The notes beneath the pieces are model-generated. The model did no database searches. It was not told the DNA's origin and worked only from the letters and a program-made list of their open reading frames with translations. The position numbers were made by a program, and so were the translations under genes. From Apostichopus japonicus (taxonomy: Eukaryota > Echinodermata > Holothuroidea > Aspidochirotida > Stichopodidae): a DNA stretch of 64,000 bases. The stretch lies in assembly GCF_037975245.1 (NCBI RefSeq), contig NC_092570.1:11511001-11575000 (forward strand). Reading direction: 5' to 3'. Of this stretch, positions 51,910 through 64,000 are shown in pieces. The stretch's first letter is position 1; the number at the start of each line of letters is the position of its first letter.

Positions 51910-54900
51910 TACCGCACATTCTATTGATCGGTACCGAACATTCGTTTGATCGGTACCGAACATTCGATTGATCGGTACCGCACATTCGATTGATCGAGAC
52001 CGCACATTCGATTGATCGGTACCGCACATTCGATTGATCGGGGCCCCATATTCCATTGATAGGTACCGAACATTCGATTGATCGGTACCGAACATTCCAT
52101 TGATCGATACCGCACATTCGTACGATCGGTACCGAATATTCGATTGATCGGTATCGCACATTCGATTGATCGGTACCGCACATTCGATTGATCGGTATCG
52201 AACGTTCGATTGAAGGGTACCGCACATTCGATTGATCGCTACCGAACATTCGATTGATCGGTACCGCACATTCGATTGATCGGTACCGAACATTCCATTG
52301 ATCGGTACCGCACATTCGTTTTATCGGTAGCGAACATTCCATTGATCGGTACCGCACATTCGATTGATCGGTACCGAACATTCGATTGATCGGTACAGCA
52401 CATTCGTTCGATCGGTACTGCACATTCGATTGATCGAGACCGAACATTCGATTGATCGGTACCGAACATTCCATTGATCGATATCGCACATTCGTACGAT
52501 CGGTACCGAAAATTCGATTGATCGGTATCGCACATTCGATTGATCGGTACCGCACATTCGATCGATCGGTATCGAACGTTCGATTGAAGGGTACCGCACA
52601 TTCGATTGATCGGTACCGAACATTCGATTGATCGGTACCGCACATTCGATTGATCGGTACCGAACATTCCATTGATCGGTACCGCACATTCGTTCGATCG
52701 GTAGCGAACATTCGATTGATCGGTACCGCACATTCGATTGATCGGTATCGAACATTCGATTGATCGGTACCGCACATTCGTTCGATCGGTACTGCACATT
52801 CGATTGATCGGGACCGAACATTCGATTGATCGGTACCGCACATTCGATTGATCGGTACCGAATGTTCGATTGATCGGTACCGCACATTCGATTGATCGGT
52901 ACCGAACGTTCGATTGATCGGAATCGAACATTCGATTGAAGGGTACCGCACATTCGATTGATCGGTACAGAACATTCGATTGATCGGTACCGCAATTTCA
53001 TTTATCGGTAACGAACATACGATTGATCGGTACCGCACATTCGATTGATCGGTACAGAACATTCGATTGATCGATACCGAACATTCGATTGATCGGGACC
53101 GCACATTCGATTGATCGGGGCCGCACATTCCATTGATCGGTACCGAACGTTCCATTGATCGGTACCGAACGTTCGAATGATCGGTATCGAACATTCGATT
53201 GATCGGTACCGCACATTCGATTGATCGGGGCCGCACATTCATTGATCGGTACCACACATTCGATTGATCGGTACTGCACATTCGATTGATCGGGACCGCA
53301 CATTCGATTGATCGGTACCGTACATTCTATTGATCGGTATCGAACATTCGATTGATCGGTACCGCACATTCGATTGATCGGTATCGCACATTCCATTGAT
53401 CGGTATTGCACATTCGATTGATCGGGACCGCACATTCGATTGATCGGGGCCGCACATTCCATTGATCGGTACCACACATTCGATTGATCGGTACTGCACA
53501 TTCGATTGATCGGTATCGAACATTCGATTGATCGGTACCGCAAATTCGATTGATCGGTACCGAATATTCGATTGATCGGTACCGAACATTCCATGGATCG
53601 GTACCGCACATTCGATTGATCGGTACCGCACATTCGTTCGATCGATACCGAACATTCGATTGATCGGTACCGAACATTCCATTGATCGATTCCGCACATT
53701 CGTACGATCGGTACCGTAAATTCGATTGATCGGTATCGCACATTCGATTGATCGGTACCGCAAATTCTATTGATCTGTACCGAATATTCGATTGATCGGT
53801 ATCGCACTTTCGATTGATCGGTACCGCACATTCTATTGATCGGTACCGAACATTCGTTTGATCGGTACCGAACATTCGATTGATCGGTACCGCACATTCC
53901 ATTGTTCGGTACCGCACATTCGATTGATCGAGACCGCACATTCGATTGATCGGGAGCGCACATTCGATTGATCGGTACAGAACATTCGATTGATCGGTAC
54001 CGCACATTCGATAGATCGGTATTTCACATACGATTGACCGGTACCGCACATTCGTTCGATCGGTACTGCACATTCGATTGATCGGTACCGAACATTCGAT
54101 TGATCGGTACCGCACAATCGATTGATCGGTACCGAACATTCGATTGATCGGGACCGCACATTCGATTGACCGGGGCCGCACATTCCATTGATCGGTACCG
54201 AAAGTTCGATTGATCGGTATCGAACATTCGATTGAAGGGTACCGCACATTCGATTGATCGGTACCGCACATTCGATTGATCGGGACCGCACATTCGATTG
54301 ATCGGGGCCGCACATTGCATTGATCGGTACCACACATTCGATTGATCGGTACTGCACATTCGATTGATCGGTACCGCACATTCGATTGATCGGTACCGAA
54401 CGTTCGATTAATCGGTATCGAACATTCGATTGAAGGGTACCGCACATTCGATTAATGGGTACCGAACATTCGATTGATCGGTACCGTAAATTCGATTGAT
54501 CGGTACCGCACATTCGATTGATCGGTACCACACATTCGATTCATCGGTACCGAACATTCGATTCATCGGTACAGCACATTCGATTGATCGGTATCGAACA
54601 TTCGATTGAAGGGTACCGCACATTCGATTGATCGGTATCGAACATTCTATTGATCGGTACCGCACATTCGATTGATCGGTACCGCACATTCGATTGATCG
54701 GTATCGCATATTCCATTGATCTGTACCGCACATTCGATTGATCAGTATTTCACATTCGATTGATCGGTACCGCACATTCGTTCGATCGGTACTGCACATT
54801 CGATTGATCGGTACCGAACATTCGATTGATCGGTACAGAATATTTGATTGATCGGTACCGCACCTTCGATAGATCGGTATTTCACATACGATTGATCGGT

Positions 54901-55997
54901 ACCGCACATTCGTTCGATCGGTACTGCACATTTGATTGATCGGTACCGAACATTCGATTGGTCGGTACTGCAAAATAGATTGATCGGTACCGCACATTCG
55001 ATTGATCGGTACCGAACATTCGATTGATCGGTACCGCACAATCGATTGATCGGTACCGAACATTCGATTGATCGGGACCGCACATTCGATTGATCGGGGC
55101 CGCACATTCCATTGATCGGTACCGAACGTTCGAATGATCGGTATCGAACATTCGATTGAAGGGTACCGCACATTCGATTGATCGGTACCGCACATTCGAT
55201 TGATCGGGACCGCACATTCGATTGATCGGGGCCGCACATTCATTGATCGGTACCACACATTCGATTGATCGGTACTGCCCATTCGATTGATCGGTACCGA
55301 ACATTCGATTGATCGGGACCGCACATTCGATTGATCTGTTCCGCACATTCCATTGATCGGTACCGAACATTCCATTGATCGGTACCGAACGTTCGAATGT
55401 TCGGTATCGAACATTCGGTTGAAGGGTACCGCACATTCGATTGATCGGTACCGCACATTCGATTGATTGGGGCCGCACATTCATTGATCGGTACCACACA
55501 TTCGATTGATCGGTACTGCACATTCGATTGATCGGGACCGCACATTCGATTGATCGGTACCGAACGTTCGATTGATCGGTATCGAACATTCGATTGAAGG
55601 GTATCGCACATTCGATTGATCGGTATCGAACATTCTATTGATCGGTACCGAACATTCGATTGATCGGTATTTCACATTCGTTTGATCGGTATCGAACATT
55701 CGATTGATCGGGAACGCTCATTCGATTGATCGGTATCGCATATTCGCTTGATCTGTACCGCACATTCGATTGATCGGTATCGCACATTCGTTTGATCGGT
55801 ATCGAACATTCGATTGATCGGTACCGCACATTCGATTGATCGGTATTTCACATACGATTGACCGGTACCGCACATTCGTTCGATCGGTACTGCACATTCG
55901 ATTGATCGGTACCGAACATTCGATTGATCGGTACCGCACATTCGATTGATCGGTACCGAACGTTCGATTGATCGGTACCGCACATTCGATTGATCGG
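51910..55997. repeat. HOR family D, unit of about 4.09 kb, copy 1
   Basis: It is colinear with 55,998-60,064 at offsets 4,088, 4,045 and 4,067. The changes are whole monomers (two lost, one gained) and a 1-bp loss near 52,991 (cgcaatttcatttatcgg). It carries 21-bp markers at 53236, 55237 and 55478. No gene seen. Confidence 0.82.
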
Positions 55998-58900
55998 TAC
56001 CGCACATTCTATTGATCGGTACCGAACATTCGTTTGATCGGTACCGAACATTCGATTGATCGGTACCGCACATTCGATTGATCGAGACCGCACATTCGAT
56101 TGATCGGGACCGCACATTCGATTGATCGGGGCCCCATATTCCATTGATAGGTACCGAACATTCGATTGATCGGTACCGAACATTCCATTGATCGATACCG
56201 CACATTCGTACGATCGGTACCGAAAATTCGATTGATCGGTATCGCACATTCGATTGATCGGTACCGCACATTCGATTGATCGGTATCGAACGTTCGATTG
56301 AAGGGTACCGCACATTCGATTGATCGCTACCGAACATTCGATTGATCGGTACCGCACATTCGATTGATCGGTACCGAACATTCCATTGATCGGTACCGCA
56401 CATTCGTTTTATCGGTAGCGAACATTCCATTGATCGGTACAGCACATTCGTTCGATCGGTACTGCACATTCGATTGATCGACACCGAACATTCGATTGAT
56501 CGGTACCGAACATTCCATTGATCGATATCGCACATTCGTACGATCGGTACCGAAAATTCGATTGATCGGTATCGCACATTCGATTGATCGGTACCGCACA
56601 TTCGATCGATCGGTATCGAACGTTCGATTGAAGGGTACCGCACATTCGATTGATCGGTACCGAACATTCGATTGATCGGTACCGCACATTCGATTGATCG
56701 GTACCGAACATTCCATTGATCGGTACCGCACATTCGTTCGATCGGTAGCGAACATTCGATTGATCGGTACCGCACATTCGATTGATCGGTATCGAACATT
56801 CGATTGATCGGTACCGCACATTCGTTCGATCTGTACTGCACATTCGATTGATCGGGACCGAACATTCGATTGATCGGTACCGCACATTCGATTGATCGGT
56901 ACCGAACGTTCGATTGATCGGTACCGCACATTCGATTGATCGGTACCGAACGTTCGATTGATCGGAATCGAACATTCGATTGAAGGGTACCGCACATTCG
57001 ATTGATCGGTACAGAACATTCGATTGATCGGTACCGCAAATTCAATTGATCGGTAACGAACATACGATTGATCGGTACCGCACATTCGATTGATCGGTAC
57101 AGAACATTCGATTGATCGATACCGAACATTCGATTGATCGGGACCGCACATTCGATTGATCGGGGCCGCACATTCCATTGATCGGTACCGAACGTTCCAT
57201 TGATCGGTACCGAACGTTCGAATGATCGGTATCGAACATTCGATTGATCGGGAACGCTCATTCGATTGATCGGTACCGCACATTCGATTGATCGGGGCCG
57301 CACATTCATTGATCGGTACCACACATTCGATTGATCGGTACTGCACATTCGATTGATCGGGACCGCACATTCGATTGATCGGTACCGTACATTCTATTGA
57401 TCGGTATCGAACATTCGATTGATCGGTACCGCACATTCGATTGATCGGTATCGCACATTCCATTGATCGGTATTGCACATTCGATTGATCGGGACCGCAC
57501 ATTCGATTGATCGGGGCCGCACATTCCATTGATCGGTACCACACATTCGATTGATCGGTACTGCACATTCGATTGATCGGTATCGAACATTCGATTGATC
57601 GGTACCGCAAATTCGATTGATCGGTACCGAATATTCGATTGATCGGTACCGAACATTCCATGGATCGGTACCGCACATTCGATTGATCGGTACCGCACAT
57701 TCGTTCGATCGATACCGAACATTCGATTGATCGGTACCGAACATTCCATTGATCGATTCCGCACATTCGTACGATCGGTACCGTAAATTCGATTGATCGG
57801 TATCGCACATTCGATTGATCGGTACCGCACATTCTATTGATCTGTACCGAATATTCGATTGATCGGTATCGCACATTCGATTGATCGGTACCGCACATTC
57901 TATTGATCGGTACCGAACATTCGTTTGATCGGTACCGAACATTCGATTGATCGGTACCGCACATTCCATTGTTCGGTACCGCACATTCGATTGATCGAGA
58001 CCGCACATTCGATTGATTGGGAGCGCACATTCGATTGATCGGTACAGAACATTCGATTGATCGGTACCGCACATTCGATAGATCGGTATTTCACATACGA
58101 TTGACCGGTACCGCACATTCGTTCGATCGGTACTGCACATTCGATTGATCGGTACCGAACATTCGATTGATCGGTACCGCACAATCGATTGATCGGTACC
58201 GAACATTCGATTGATCGGGACCGCACATTCGATTGACCGGGGCCGCACATTCCATTGATCGGTACCGAAAGTTCGATTGATCGGTATCGAACATTCGATT
58301 GAAGGGTACCGCACATTCGATTGATCGGTACCGCACATTCGATTGATCGGGACCGCACATTCGATTGATCGGGGCCGCACATTGCATTGATCGGTACCAC
58401 ACATTCGATTGATCGGTACTGCACATTCGATTGATCGGTACCGCACATTCGATTGATCGGTACCGAACGTTCGATTAATCGGTATCGAACATTCGATTGA
58501 AGGGTACCGCACATTCGATTAATGGGTACCGAACATTCGATTGATCGGTACCGTAAATTCGATTGATCGGTACCGCACATTCGATTGATCGGTACCACAC
58601 ATTCGATTCATCGGTACCGAACATTCGATTCATCGGTACAGCACATTCGATTGATCGGTATCGAACATTCGATTGAAGGGTACCGCACATTCGATTGATC
58701 GGTATCGAACATTCTATTGATCGGTACCGCACATTCGATTGATCGGTACCGCACATTCGATTGATCGGTATCGCATATTCCATTGATCTGTACCGCACAT
58801 TCGATTGATCAGTATTTCACATTCGATTGATCGGTACCGCACATTCGTTCGATCGGTACTGCACATTCGATTGATCGGTACCGAACATTCGATTGATCGG

Positions 58901-60064
58901 TACAGAATATTCGATTGATCGGTACCGCACCTTCGATAGATCGGTATTTCACATACGATTGATCGGTACCGCACATTCGTTCGATCGGTACTGCACATTT
59001 GATTGATCGGTACCGAACATTCGATTGGTCGGTACTGCAAAATCGATTGATCGGTACTGCACATTCGATTGATCGGTACCGAACATTCGATTGATCGGTA
59101 CCGCACAATCGATTGATCGGTACCGAACATTCGATTGATCGGGACCGCACATTCGATTGATCGGGGCCGCACATTCCATTGATCGGTACCGAACGTTCGA
59201 ATGATCGGTATCGAACATTCGATTGAAGGGTACCGCACATTCGATTGATAGGTACCGCACATTCGATTGATCGGGACCGCACATTCGATTGATCGGGGCC
59301 GCACATTCATTGATCGGTACCACACATTCGATTGATCGGTACTGCCCATTCGATTGATCGGTACCGAACATTCGATTGATCGGGACCGCACATTCGATTG
59401 ATCTGTTCCGCACATTCCATTGATCGGTACCGAACATTCCATTGATCGGTACCGAACGTTCGAATGTTCGGTATCGAACATTCGATTGAAGGGTACCGCA
59501 CATTCGATTGATCGGTACCGCACATTCGATTGATCGGGGCAGCACATTCATTGATCGGTACCACACATTCGATTGATCGGTACTGCACATTCGATTGATC
59601 GGGACCGCACATTCGATTGATCGGTACCGAACGTTCGATTGATCGGTATCGAACATTCGATTGAAGGGTATCGCACATTCGATTGATCGGTATCGAACAT
59701 TCTATTGATCGGTACCGAACATTCGATTGATCGGTATTTCACATTCGTTTGATCGGTATCGAACATTCGATTGATCGGGAACGCTCATTCGATTGATCGG
59801 TATCGCATATTCGCTTGATCTGTACCGCACATTCGATTGATCGGTATCGCACATTCGTTTGATCGGTATCGAACATTCGATTGATCGGTACCGCACATTC
59901 GATAGATCGGTATTTCACATACGATTGACCGGTACCGCACATTCGTTCGATCGGTACTGCACATTCGATTGATCGGTACCGAACATTCGATTGATCGGTA
60001 CCGCACATTCGATTGATCGGTACCGAACGTTCGATTGATCGGTACCGCACATTCGATTGATCGG
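55998..60064. repeat. HOR family D, unit of about 4.07 kb, copy 2
   Basis: This is the second tandem copy, with 21-bp markers at 57303, 59304 and 59545 in the same relative places. It diverges from copy 1 at about 60,064, where gaacgttcg replaces gcacattct. Confidence 0.82.
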
Positions 60065-63000
60065 TACCGAACGTTCGATTGATCGGAATCGAACATTCGA
60101 TTGAAGGGTACCGCACATTCGATTGATCGGTACCGAACATTCGATTGATCGGTACCGCAAATTCAATTGATCGGTACCGAACATACGATTGATCGGTACC
60201 GAATATTCGATTGATCGGTAATGTACATTCGTTCGATCGGTACTGCATATTCGATTGATCGGTACCGCACATTCGATTGATCGGTACCGAACGTTCGATT
60301 GATCGGTACCGCACATTCGATTGATCGGTACCGAACGTTCGATTGATCGGAATCGAACATTCGATTGAAGGGTACCGCACATTCGATTGATCGGTACCGC
60401 ACATTCGATTGATCGGTACCGCAAATTCAATTGATCGGTACCGAACATACGATTGATCGGTACCGCACATTCGATTGATCGGTACAGAACATTCGATTGA
60501 TCGGTACCGCACATTCGATAGATCGGTATTTCACGTACGATTGACCGGTACCGCACATTCGTTCGATCGGTACTGCACATTCGATTGATCGGTACCGAAC
60601 ATTCGATTGATCGGTACCGCACAATCGATTGATCGGTACCGAACATTCGATTGATCGGGACCGCACATTCGATTGACCGGGGCCGCACATTCCATTGATC
60701 GGTACCGAAAGTTCGATTGATCGGTATCGAACATTCGATTGAAGGGTACCGCACATTCGATTGATCGGTACCGCACATTCGATTGATCGGGACCGCACAT
60801 TCGATTGATCGGGGCCGCACATTGCATTGATCGGTACCACACATTCGATTGATCGGTACTGCACATTCGATTGATCGGTACCGCACATTCGATAGATCGG
60901 TACCGAACGTTCGATTAATCGGTATCGAACATTCGATTGAAGGGTACCGCACATTCGATTAATGGGTACCGAACATTCGATTGATCGGTACCGTAAATTC
61001 GATTGATCGGTACCGCACATTCTATTGATCGGTACCACACATTCGATTCATCGGTACCGAACATTCGATTCATCGGTACAGCACATTCGATTGATCGGTA
61101 TCGAACATTCGATTGAAGGGTACCGCACATTCGATTCATCGGTATCGAACATTCTATTGATCGGTACCGCACATTCGATTGATCGGTACCGCACATTCGA
61201 TTGATCGGTATCGCATATTCCATTGATCTGTACCGCACATTCGATTGATCAGTATTTCACATTCGATTGATCGGTACCGCACATTCGTTCGATCGGTACT
61301 GCACATTCGATTGATCGGTACCGAACATTCGATTGATCGGTACAGAATATTCGATTGATCGGTACCGCACCTTCGATAGATCGGTATTTCACATACGATT
61401 GATCGGTACCGCACATTCGTTCGATCGGTACTGCACATTCGATTGATCGGTACCGAACATTCGATTGGTCGGTACTGCAAAATCGATTGATCGGTACTGC
61501 ACATTCGATTGATCGGTACTGAACATTCGATTGATCGGTACCGCACATTCGATTGATCGGTACCGAACATTCGATTGATCGGGACCGCACATTCGATTGA
61601 TCGGGGCCGCACATTCGATTGAAGGGTACCGCACATTCGATTGATCGGTACCGCACATTCGATTGATCGGTACCGCAAATTCAATTGATCGGTACAGAAC
61701 ATTCGATTGATCGGTACCGCACATTCGTTCGATCGATACCGAACATTCGATTGATCGGTACCGAACATTCCATTGATCGATTCCGCACATTCGTACGATC
61801 GGTACCGTAAATTCGATTGATCGGTATCGCACATTCGATTGATCGGTACCGCACATTCTATTGATCGGTACCGAACATTCGTTTGATCGGTACCGAACAT
61901 TCGATTGATCGGTACCGCACATTCCATTGTTCGGTACCGCACATTCGATTGATCGAGACCGCACATTCGATTGATCGGGAGCGCACATTCGATTGATCGG
62001 TACAGAACATTCGATTGATCGGTACCGCACATTCGATAGATCGGTATTTCACATACGATTGACCGGTACCGCACATTCGTTCGATCGGTACTGCACATTC
62101 GATTGATCGGTACCGAACATTCGATTGATCGGTACCGCACAATCGATTGATCGGTACCGAACATTCGATTGATCGGGACCGCACATTCGATTGACCGGGG
62201 CCGCACATTCCATTGATCCATACCGAAAGTTCGATTGATCGGTATCGAACATTCGATTGAAGGGTACCGCACATTCGATTGATCGGTACCGCACATTCGA
62301 TTGATCGGGACCGCACATTCGATTGATCGGGGCCGCACATTGCATTGATCGGTACCACACATTCGATTGATCGGTACTGCACATTCGATTGATCGGTACC
62401 GCACATTCGATTGATCGGTACCGAACATACGATTAATCGGTATCGAACATTCGATTGAAGGGTACCGCACATTCGATTAATGGGTACCGAACATTCGATT
62501 GATCGGTACCGTAAATTCGATTGATCGGGACCGCACATTCGATTGATCGGTACCACACATTCGATTCATCGGTACCGAACATTCGATTCATCGGTACAGC
62601 ACATTCGATTGATCGGTATCGAACATTCGATTGAAGGGTACCGCACATTCGATTGATCGGTATCGAACATTCTATTGATCGGTACCGCACATTCGATTGA
62701 TCGGTACCGCACATTCGATTGATCGGTATCGCATATTCCATTGATCTGTACCGCACATTCGATTGATCAGTATTTCACATTCGATTGATCGGTACCGCAC
62801 ATTCGTTCGATCGGTACTGCACATTCGATTGATCGGTACCGAACATTCGATTGATCGGTACAGAATATTCGATTGATCGGTACCGCACCTTCGATAGATC
62901 GGTATTTCACATACGATTGATCGGTACCGCACATTCGTTCGATCGGTACTGCACATTTGATTGATCGGTACCGAACATTCGATTGGTCGGTACTGCAAAA

Positions 63001-64000
63001 TCGATTGATCGGTACTGCACATTCGATTGATCGGTACCGAACATTCGATTGATCGGTACCGCACAATCGATTGATCGGTACCGAACATTCGATTGATCGG
63101 GACCGCACATTCCATTGATCGGGGCCGCACATTCCATTGATCGGTACCGAACGTTCGAATGATCGGTATCGAACATTCGATTGAAGGGTACCGCACATTC
63201 GATTGATCGGTACCGCACATTCGATTGATCGGGACCGCACATTCGATTGATCGGGGCCGCACATTCATTGATCGGTACCACACATTCGATTGATCGGTAC
63301 TGCCCATTCGATTGATCGGTACCGAACATTCGATTGATCGGGACCGCACATTCGATTGATCTGTTCCGCACATTCCATTGATCGGTACCGAACATTCCAT
63401 TGATCGGTACCGAACGTTCGAATGATCGGTATCGAACATTCGATTGAAGGGTACGCACATTCGATTGATCGGTACCGCACATTCGATTGATCGGGGCCGC
63501 ACATTCATTGATCGGTACCACACATTCGATTGATCGGTACTGCACATTCGATTGATCGGGACCGCACATTCGATTGATCGGTACCGAACGTTCGATTGAT
63601 CGGTATCGAACATTCGATTGAAGGGTATCGCACATTCGATTGATCGGTATCGAACATTCTATTTATCGGTACCGAACATTCGATTGATCGGTATTTCACA
63701 TTCGTTTGATCGGTATCGAACATTCGATTGATCGGGAACGCTCATTCGATTGATCGGTATCGCATATTCGCTTGATCTGTACCGCACATTCGATTGATCG
63801 GTATCGAACATTCGATTGATCGGTACCGCACATTCGATAGATCGGTATTTCACATACGATTGACCGGTACCGCACATTCGTTCGATCGGTACTGCACATT
63901 CGATTGATCGGTACCGAACATTCGATTGATCGGTACCGCACATTCGATTGATCGGTACCGAACGTTCGATTGATCGGTACCGCACATTCGATTGATCGGT
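60065..64000. repeat. HOR family D, copy 3, rearranged and cut by window edge
   Basis: 60,480-61,610 matches 58,040-59,170 (offset 2,440 = 111 x 22 - 2). From 61,858 onward the sequence matches 57,900 onward (offset 3,958, then 3,957 after a 1-bp loss at about 63,455). The same parental stretch is thus present twice in this copy. The array continues past base 64,000 in mid-monomer. Confidence 0.8.

Larger units (their letters stand above)
44068..63522. repeat. Family D marker: 21-bp cattcattgatcgg monomers
   Basis: One base is lost from the ttcgattg/ttccattg step, giving cattcattg, always after ggggccgca or a close variant of it. Starts: 44068, 45563, 46838, 47761, 49146, 53236, 55237, 55478, 57303, 59304, 59545, 63262, 63502. 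I saw none before 44 kb. The repeated spacings 2001 and 241 (twice each) show the markers move with the HOR. Each one shifts the minus-strand frame, yet open frames resume at once on both sides. Confidence 0.9.
1..64000. repeat. 22-bp satellite array filling the whole window
   Basis: Every line of the window is built from a 22-bp unit: CATTCGATTGA then TCGGTACCGCA, exact copy at 1419-1440. Units are head-to-tail in one orientation, and neither edge of the window shows unique sequence. The commonest variants are C to T at monomer position 18, C to A at position 21, and changes at positions 6-9 (ttcc, ttct, ttcgtt). The consensus carries GGTACC, GATC and TCGA sites and three CpGs. The minus strand lacks stops in all frames, whereas the plus strand has TGA at positions 9-11 of the monomer, so long open frames occur only on the minus strand. 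I see no gene, tRNA, rRNA, transposon or CRISPR spacer in any stretch. Homogeneous arrays of this size are typical of eukaryotic heterochromatin; location and function are inference. Confidence 0.97.

Noticed and set aside
1-64000. CRISPR array
   Set aside because: Repeats are contiguous with no unique spacers, vary continuously, and no leader or cas gene is present.
1-64000. Telomere or simple telomere-like repeat
   Set aside because: The unit is 22 bp, with no G-rich/C-rich strand asymmetry and no TTAGGG-type motif.
1-64000. Plasmid-type 22-bp iterons at a replication origin
   Set aside because: Iteron sets have few copies beside a rep gene and an AT-rich region. Here there are thousands of copies and no gene.

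Overview
The whole 64-kb window is one uninterrupted tandem-repeat (satellite) array. No unique-sequence gene, RNA gene, transposon, origin or spacer is visible anywhere in it. The monomer is 22 bp: CATTCGATTGA (monomer positions 1-11) followed by TCGGTACCGCA (12-22). An exact copy lies at 1419-1440. All copies are head-to-tail in one orientation, roughly 2,900 in total (64,000/22). The consensus is 50% GC, holds three CpGs, and has the 8-bp palindrome CGGTACCG at its core. Array size and homogeneity point to eukaryotic constitutive heterochromatin (pericentromeric, subtelomeric or interstitial). The sequence does not identify the species, and I do not recognise the family.

Many very long minus-strand reading frames exist, the longest 1,273 codons at 31,866-35,687. 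They follow from the monomer. It has no stop on the minus strand in any frame, and 22 bp is not a multiple of three, so all three minus frames read the same 22-residue peptide in different phase. The plus strand has one TGA per monomer, so it closes every 66 bp in every frame. I therefore annotate no CDS.

The real structure is a nested hierarchy of higher-order repeats (HORs), followed by shared monomer variants. (1) 1-9,220: family A, copies starting at 1, 3,126, 4,644 and 7,596. (2) 9,221-16,667: two almost identical 3,700-bp tandem copies (family B). (3) 16,668-18,718: return of family A with a 198-bp deletion scar. (4) 18,719 to about 33,019: family B in steps of about 3.0 kb, paired into a 6.05-kb dimeric HOR, with a private 528-bp duplication. 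(5) 30,912-41,270, overlapping the end of (4): a 5,785-bp unit and its shortened 4,574-bp copy, each with an internal 814-bp doubling and the same four divergent monomers. (6) about 41,300-64,000: family D, marked from 44,068 onward by a 21-bp monomer variant, with duplications of 1,495, 3,583, 923 and about 4,070 bp.

Every duplication distance I measured equals a whole number of 22-bp monomers plus the summed length deviations of the few 21-, 23- and 26-bp monomers inside it. This supports growth by in-register unequal exchange or replication-based amplification rather than by mobile-element activity. Whether the array is transcribed, bound by a specific protein or centromeric cannot be read from sequence alone.
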